Assembly: GCA_017433405.1 (NCBI GenBank)
Contig: JAFRHH010000007.1
Coordinates: 1 to 35,300 of the forward strand
From: Clostridia bacterium
Lineage (GTDB): Bacteria; Bacillota; Clostridia; Christensenellales; Aristaeellaceae
Direction: 5' to 3'
DNA: 35,300 bases
The notes under the pieces were generated by a model. It was not told where the DNA came from. It searched no databases and saw only the letters and a program-made list of their open reading frames with translations. Position numbers and translations under genes: made by a program. This document shows, one piece after another, positions 32,335 through 35,300 of this stretch; within the stretch, counting starts at the first letter, position 1; each line of letters opens with the position of its first letter.

Positions 32335-34221
32335 ATGCAGGCAGCAAAGGTGGAAGCTTTTCGTCATTCCCTGGAGGGGAAAACGAAGGCGGAAACCGAC
32401 GAGATTGCTGTCAGGTATTATTGTGCCTGGAATGACGCTGAAATTCATCTGAAAGAAACTGAAAACGCCAGCACTGAGATGGCTCTCCAGTACCAGCAAA
32501 TGAAAATCGAGCGGGATGCTGCCCTCAAAGAAAACGAGATTCTTCGGAAGCAGAACCAGCATCTGACCGGTATCCAGACCATTCAGACGAATGAGCTGTT
32601 TGGCCGCAGTACGGAAAAGACGGAGGATGTTCTTGGGCAGGTTCTCAACGGCGATATCCCCGACGGAGATCCTCTGTCAGAAGAAAGCCCTGAAGGAAAA
32701 GAAAAACCCGAAACAGATGAGGATGAAAAAACCAGGCGGAAAACCCGCGAGCGAGTAAAGAAACTGCTTCGCCTGCTGTTTGGCGGCCCGGACCAACCCG
32801 GACAGGATGAACAGAAACGGAGAATGGATCTGTCCAAACTGCCGGTACAGACCATCTTTGACTACGACATTGAGGAGCTGAACCGTAAATACGGTGAAGG
32901 AAACTGGCGGTTTGCCTTCTGGTCAGAGAGAAAGACCGTGGAGCGGGTTCGCCAAACCTCTTACGTGAAGTCCGTGTTTAAACCCATTGTCTCTGTTGGC
33001 CTGGACCACCAGCTGATCCGCCCCGTATGGGAGAATGCACTGATTCCGAAGAGCGTAGCATCTCCGTCCCTGCTTTCGGAACTCATGGTGGACTGGTGCA
33101 GGATGTTTCTGCCGCTTTACCGACAGGAAATGAATGAGGAGCGCTTCGGATTTCCCCTTTCCCGGCAACGGCGGTCCAGCTGGATTGGATACGTTGTCCG
33201 GCATTATCTGCTGCAGGTCTATCTGTATCTATGCGGTCAGCTGAAGGAGTATCGCTACCAGCAGTGCGATGAGACCTATTGGCAGGTAGTCCTGGATGAG
33301 CGGAAGGCCGGAGCTAAGAGCTTCATCTGGGTTCACCGTTCCGGGGAATTGCTGCCGGGTCCGGCAATTGTTGCGTACTGCTACGAGAAGACGAGAGGCG
33401 CGGATCACCTCCGGAACTTCTATGCCGGGATTCTGCAAATGATCTATCTGACCTGTGACGCCTACGGCGCATATCCGTGCTTTGCCAGCGAAACCGGCGG
33501 ATTGATGATTCTGACCGGCTGCTACATGCACTGCAGAAGGCGCTTCGTGGAGGCAGCGCTGATCCTGAAGCTGAACAACCTCACAGACGACCAGATCCGT
33601 GAGCTTCCTGAGGTGAAAGCCGTTGCACTCATTGCGGAAATCTACATTGCCGATAACGCCTTGAAGGGACTGCCTGCCGACATGCGGCAAAAGCAGCGCC
33701 AGGAGAGTGTCCTTCCCAAGGTAAATGTCTTCTTCGACTTCATCCGCACGATTGATCTGAATGATCCGTTGGTCAGCGACAAACTGCGGGATGCAGTCCA
33801 GTATGCACTGAACCAGGAAGAAAACCTCCGGAAATTCCTGGATGACGGCAACATTCCTCTGGACAATGGGGCAACCGAACGGTCAGTGCGGCCTGTGGCG
33901 CAATTCAGACGCAACAGTCTCTTCAGCTTCACGACCAGTGGTGCCGAGGTGATGGTCGTGATTTTCACTCTGATTGAAACAGCCAAGGCCAACCAAGCGG
34001 ATCCCTACTACTATCTGAAGTATCTGCTGGAGCAGATGCCGCAGCATCTCTATGACCGAGGGAAGGAATCTGAATACATGCCGGATCTGATGCCTTGGTC
34101 GCAGCGGTATCGATCCTACGAGGCCGATGAAAAGGAGAAACTCGTCAAAGCCCAGGCCCCGCCGGGGAACGAGAAGCCTCGCACACCCCGAAAACGGGAT
34201 AAAGTCGTCCAATCTGCGTAA
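32335..34221 (+). CDS. tnpC: IS66 transposase TnpC (DDE)
   Basis: A 628-residue DDE transposase. An N-terminal coiled coil (about 45-85, ending LRKQNQHLTG) leads to the IS66 motif TNELFGRSTEK. The catalytic acidic residues are Asp312 (QQCDETYW), Asp375 (LTCDAYGAYP) and Glu515 (DNGATERSVRPVAQFRRNSLFSF). The zinc-ribbon cysteines usual between the coiled coil and the catalytic core are absent. ATG at 32335 has AAGGAG upstream; a GTG three codons earlier overlaps that site. Intact, so possibly active. Confidence 0.94.
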   Translation: MQAAKVEAFRHSLEGKTKAETDEIAVRYYCAWNDAEIHLKETENASTEMALQYQQMKIERDAALKENEILRKQNQHLTGIQTIQTNELFGRSTEKTEDVLGQVLNGDIPDGDPLSEESPEGKEKPETDEDEKTRRKTRERVKKLLRLLFGGPDQPGQDEQKRRMDLSKLPVQTIFDYDIEELNRKYGEGNWRFAFWSERKTVERVRQTSYVKSVFKPIVSVGLDHQLIRPVWENALIPKSVASPSLLSELMVDWCRMFLPLYRQEMNEERFGFPLSRQRRSSWIGYVVRHYLLQVYLYLCGQLKEYRYQQCDETYWQVVLDERKAGAKSFIWVHRSGELLPGPAIVAYCYEKTRGADHLRNFYAGILQMIYLTCDAYGAYPCFASETGGLMILTGCYMHCRRRFVEAALILKLNNLTDDQIRELPEVKAVALIAEIYIADNALKGLPADMRQKQRQESVLPKVNVFFDFIRTIDLNDPLVSDKLRDAVQYALNQEENLRKFLDDGNIPLDNGATERSVRPVAQFRRNSLFSFTTSGAEVMVVIFTLIETAKANQADPYYYLKYLLEQMPQHLYDRGKESEYMPDLMPWSQRYRSYEADEKEKLVKAQAPPGNEKPRTPRKRDKVVQSA

Positions 34222-34469
34222 AACACTCCATTCTACCGTTCACTGTGCACTCAGCGGTTTTGTTGAAGTGCACTTTTTACACTGGAGTGCGGAAACGCCC
34301 AACACTTTTTGTATGGTGTGCGGAAAGTGCGGATCGGCAGTTTCCGACTTACCCGCTGGTATGGTAGCAGATCCCGGAGCGGATTAAAAGACACCGATTA
34401 CAAGACGCTTACATATGAGCAGCCTGCGGAGCTAATCATGGCAAAGCAGATTTAATATCGGGCATCAGA

Positions 34470-34516
34470 AAAAATATGGCATCCTGCTTCCAGAACCTCT
34501 GGTGTCAGGATGCCAT
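34470..34516 (-). terminator. Intrinsic terminator downstream of the Rpn gene
   Basis: Perfect 11-bp stem ATGGCATCCTG/CAGGATGCCAT (34476-34486 and 34506-34516) with a smaller CCAG/CTGG stem inside the loop. On the minus strand it is followed by ATTTTTTC. It lies 76 bp after the Rpn stop codon. Confidence 0.75.
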
Positions 34517-34527
34517 TTTGTATTCCT

Positions 34528-34561
34528 GCCTGCCTCCAGGCGAGTGGAAGCAGGCGCTTTT
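34528..34561. terminator. Second hairpin, possible plus-strand terminator
   Basis: GCCTGC (34528-34533) pairs with GCAGGC (34550-34555), with inner TCCA/TGGA pairing; TTTT follows at 34558-34561 on the plus strand. It could stop transcription leaving the IS66 element. Confidence 0.45.
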
Positions 34562-34591
34562 GGCTTGTTGGGTAGGTTCCCTTTCCGCGGA

Positions 34592-35300
34592 TCACTGGGG
34601 AAGAGGGAGTCCGGTCTTTTCAGAAAACTCCTTTAGGGACATGTTCATCCGCTTCGCGGCTTCATTCATGGAAATCACATGATCCCTGACCAGGTCGGAA
34701 AGCATTTTGATGCCTCCTGCCATTTCTCCTTCCGCACGGCCTTCCGCGCGGCCTTCCGCACGGCCTTCCATGCGGCCTTCCAAGCGGCCCTTCGCCAGGC
34801 TCCTTCTTGCAATGGCTTCGCCCAGGTTGCACATGCTGCTCATCTCCTCTTCCATGGTTTCGTTCATCTGTATGCGGTATTCCTCTTCCAGCTGCTGTTT
34901 TCTGCTTTCCAGCGGCTGCTCGCTGGTCAGCAGCAGGCTCAGAAAACGGATCAGCGGATGATCGCTCTTCGTGGCCTCCGGGCCCAGGGTGACGACGATC
35001 ACTTGCAGCTTGTCATAATCCTGTTCCTCAGCCGGCAGCTTCCCCAGCCGCCGCAGCTGCTGCATCCGGTATTCGGTAATCGAGTGCTGCCCGCTGGCGC
35101 TTTCAGGGCAGATCCAGATGCTGTAAACCTTCTGCAGCTTCTGGTATTCCTGGTGGGTGAAGACCGTACCGTACTGGGCGGAAAGCATCCGGGCGCAGTA
35201 GTATATTCCCCGGGTTACCACCCGATACCGCAGATCGTCATCCGCCTGGATTTCCAGATTGATAATCAGCCGGATCAGGGCGTTCGATTGGGGGGCCTTC
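34592..35300 (-). CDS. Rpn-family PD-(D/E)XK nuclease/putative transposase, C-terminal part
   Basis: The frame runs from the right window edge to a TGA at 34592, so the N terminus is missing; about 236 residues are visible. LIRLIINLEIQADDDLRYRVVTRGIYYCARML is the Rpn (PDDEXK_2) core, with E-x-Q as the last catalytic strand. The middle (VYSIWICPES ... LGKLPAEEQDYDKLQVIVV) also fits. A repeated E-G-R hinge (GRLEGRMEGRAEGRAEG) joins it to a C-terminal helical segment (MNEAAKRMNMSLKEFSEKTGL). Rpn proteins promote RecA-independent recombination. Many copies per genome are usual in gut anaerobes. Confidence 0.88.
   Translation of the reverse strand, partial: KAPQSNALIRLIINLEIQADDDLRYRVVTRGIYYCARMLSAQYGTVFTHQEYQKLQKVYSIWICPESASGQHSITEYRMQQLRRLGKLPAEEQDYDKLQVIVVTLGPEATKSDHPLIRFLSLLLTSEQPLESRKQQLEEEYRIQMNETMEEEMSSMCNLGEAIARRSLAKGRLEGRMEGRAEGRAEGRAEGEMAGGIKMLSDLVRDHVISMNEAAKRMNMSLKEFSEKTGLPLPQ
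34729..34788. repeat. Five 12-bp tandem repeats in the Rpn gene
   Basis: Five consecutive units of the form CTTCCGCACGGC (34729, 34741, 34753, 34765, 34777), encoding E-G-R-A/M/L units on the minus strand. In-frame repeat number changes would alter only the hinge length. Confidence 0.9.

Larger units (their letters stand above)
30973..34235 (+). mobile_element. IS66-family insertion sequence
   Basis: Four ORFs in one direction with the tnpA-tnpB-(accessory)-tnpC order of IS66. Candidate ends are the short inverted repeats TAGAATGGA (30973-30981) and TCCATTCTA (34227-34235), which bracket all four genes. No clear target duplication was found, so exact ends are tentative. The left end lies 15 bp after the GNAT fragment stop. 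Confidence 0.8.
34236..34591. other. Non-coding gap between IS66 and the Rpn gene
   Basis: No complete gene. It contains short GTGCACT/AGTGCAC inverted repeats (about 34246-34276), then an open frame ending DTDYKTLTYEQPAELIMAKQI at about 34455. That frame may be the tail of a lost gene but I cannot assign it. Two hairpins listed separately follow. Confidence 0.5.

Noticed and set aside
34729-34788. Possible CRISPR or satellite array
   Set aside because: The 12-bp units are coding repeats within the Rpn frame.

Overview
The window looks like a chromosome segment from a fairly GC-rich member of the Firmicutes, most likely an anaerobic Clostridia-type gut or rumen bacterium. This rests on gene content and order: tig-clpP-clpX-lon-ysxC, an mraZ-led cell-wall and division cluster with ftsA-ftsZ, a DUF6465-type protein beside HU, and a MurE with the meso-diaminopimelate motif DNPR. 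The taxonomic call is inference; no rRNA or tRNA gene was seen.

Layout. (1) 1-3320 is accessory and relatively AT-rich: the start of a metallophosphoesterase, a truncated MmeI-type restriction-modification remnant, three unrecognised ORFs, then an HU gene followed by a DUF6465-like gene with a histone-H1-like lysine/alanine tail. (2) 3321-5278 is a complete-looking group IIC intron (minus strand) with its reverse transcriptase. It sits immediately behind the intrinsic terminator of ftsZ. (3) 5328-14593 (minus) is a compacted division and cell-wall cluster in the order mraZ, ftsL-like, murE, mraY, murD, ftsQ, ftsA, ftsZ. The usual rsmH, pbpB/ftsI, murF, ftsW, murG and murC are absent. (4) 14835-22741 (minus) is a protein quality-control run: tig, clpP, clpX, lon, ysxC, then an acidic zinc-ribbon protein and a metallophosphoesterase, closed by a strong terminator. 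(5) 22757-24432 (minus) holds purC and a secreted phosphodiester glycosidase. Divergent from purC, 24674-27269 (plus) encodes a cytosolic ParB-like/BMP nucleoside-binding fusion and a variant metallophosphoesterase. (6) 27413-30958 is an accessory patch with an alpha/beta hydrolase, diaminopropionate ammonia-lyase, an AlkD-like DNA glycosylase, two near-identical copies of a small unknown gene, and two gene fragments. (7) 30973-34235 is an IS66-family element with four ORFs. (8) The right edge is an Rpn-type PD-(D/E)XK nuclease running off the window.

Regulation visible in the sequence: several sigma-A-like promoters share an unusual -35 of TTGCAA with an exact 17-bp spacer (mraZ, ftsA, tig, zinc-ribbon gene; TTGCAG for HU). 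The IS66 element instead carries the textbook TTGACA-17-TATAAT. Two GTGGG/GGGG box pairs behind the mraZ promoter look like MraZ autoregulatory sites. Small palindromic repeats recur in front of murE, ysxC and the zinc-ribbon gene.

The best candidates for something undescribed are the purC-divergent ParB-BMP fusion with its phosphoesterase partner, and the duplicated small gene that brackets a 2.3-kb segment and abuts gene fragments. The compaction of the division cluster and the HU/H1-like-tail gene pair also deserve attention.
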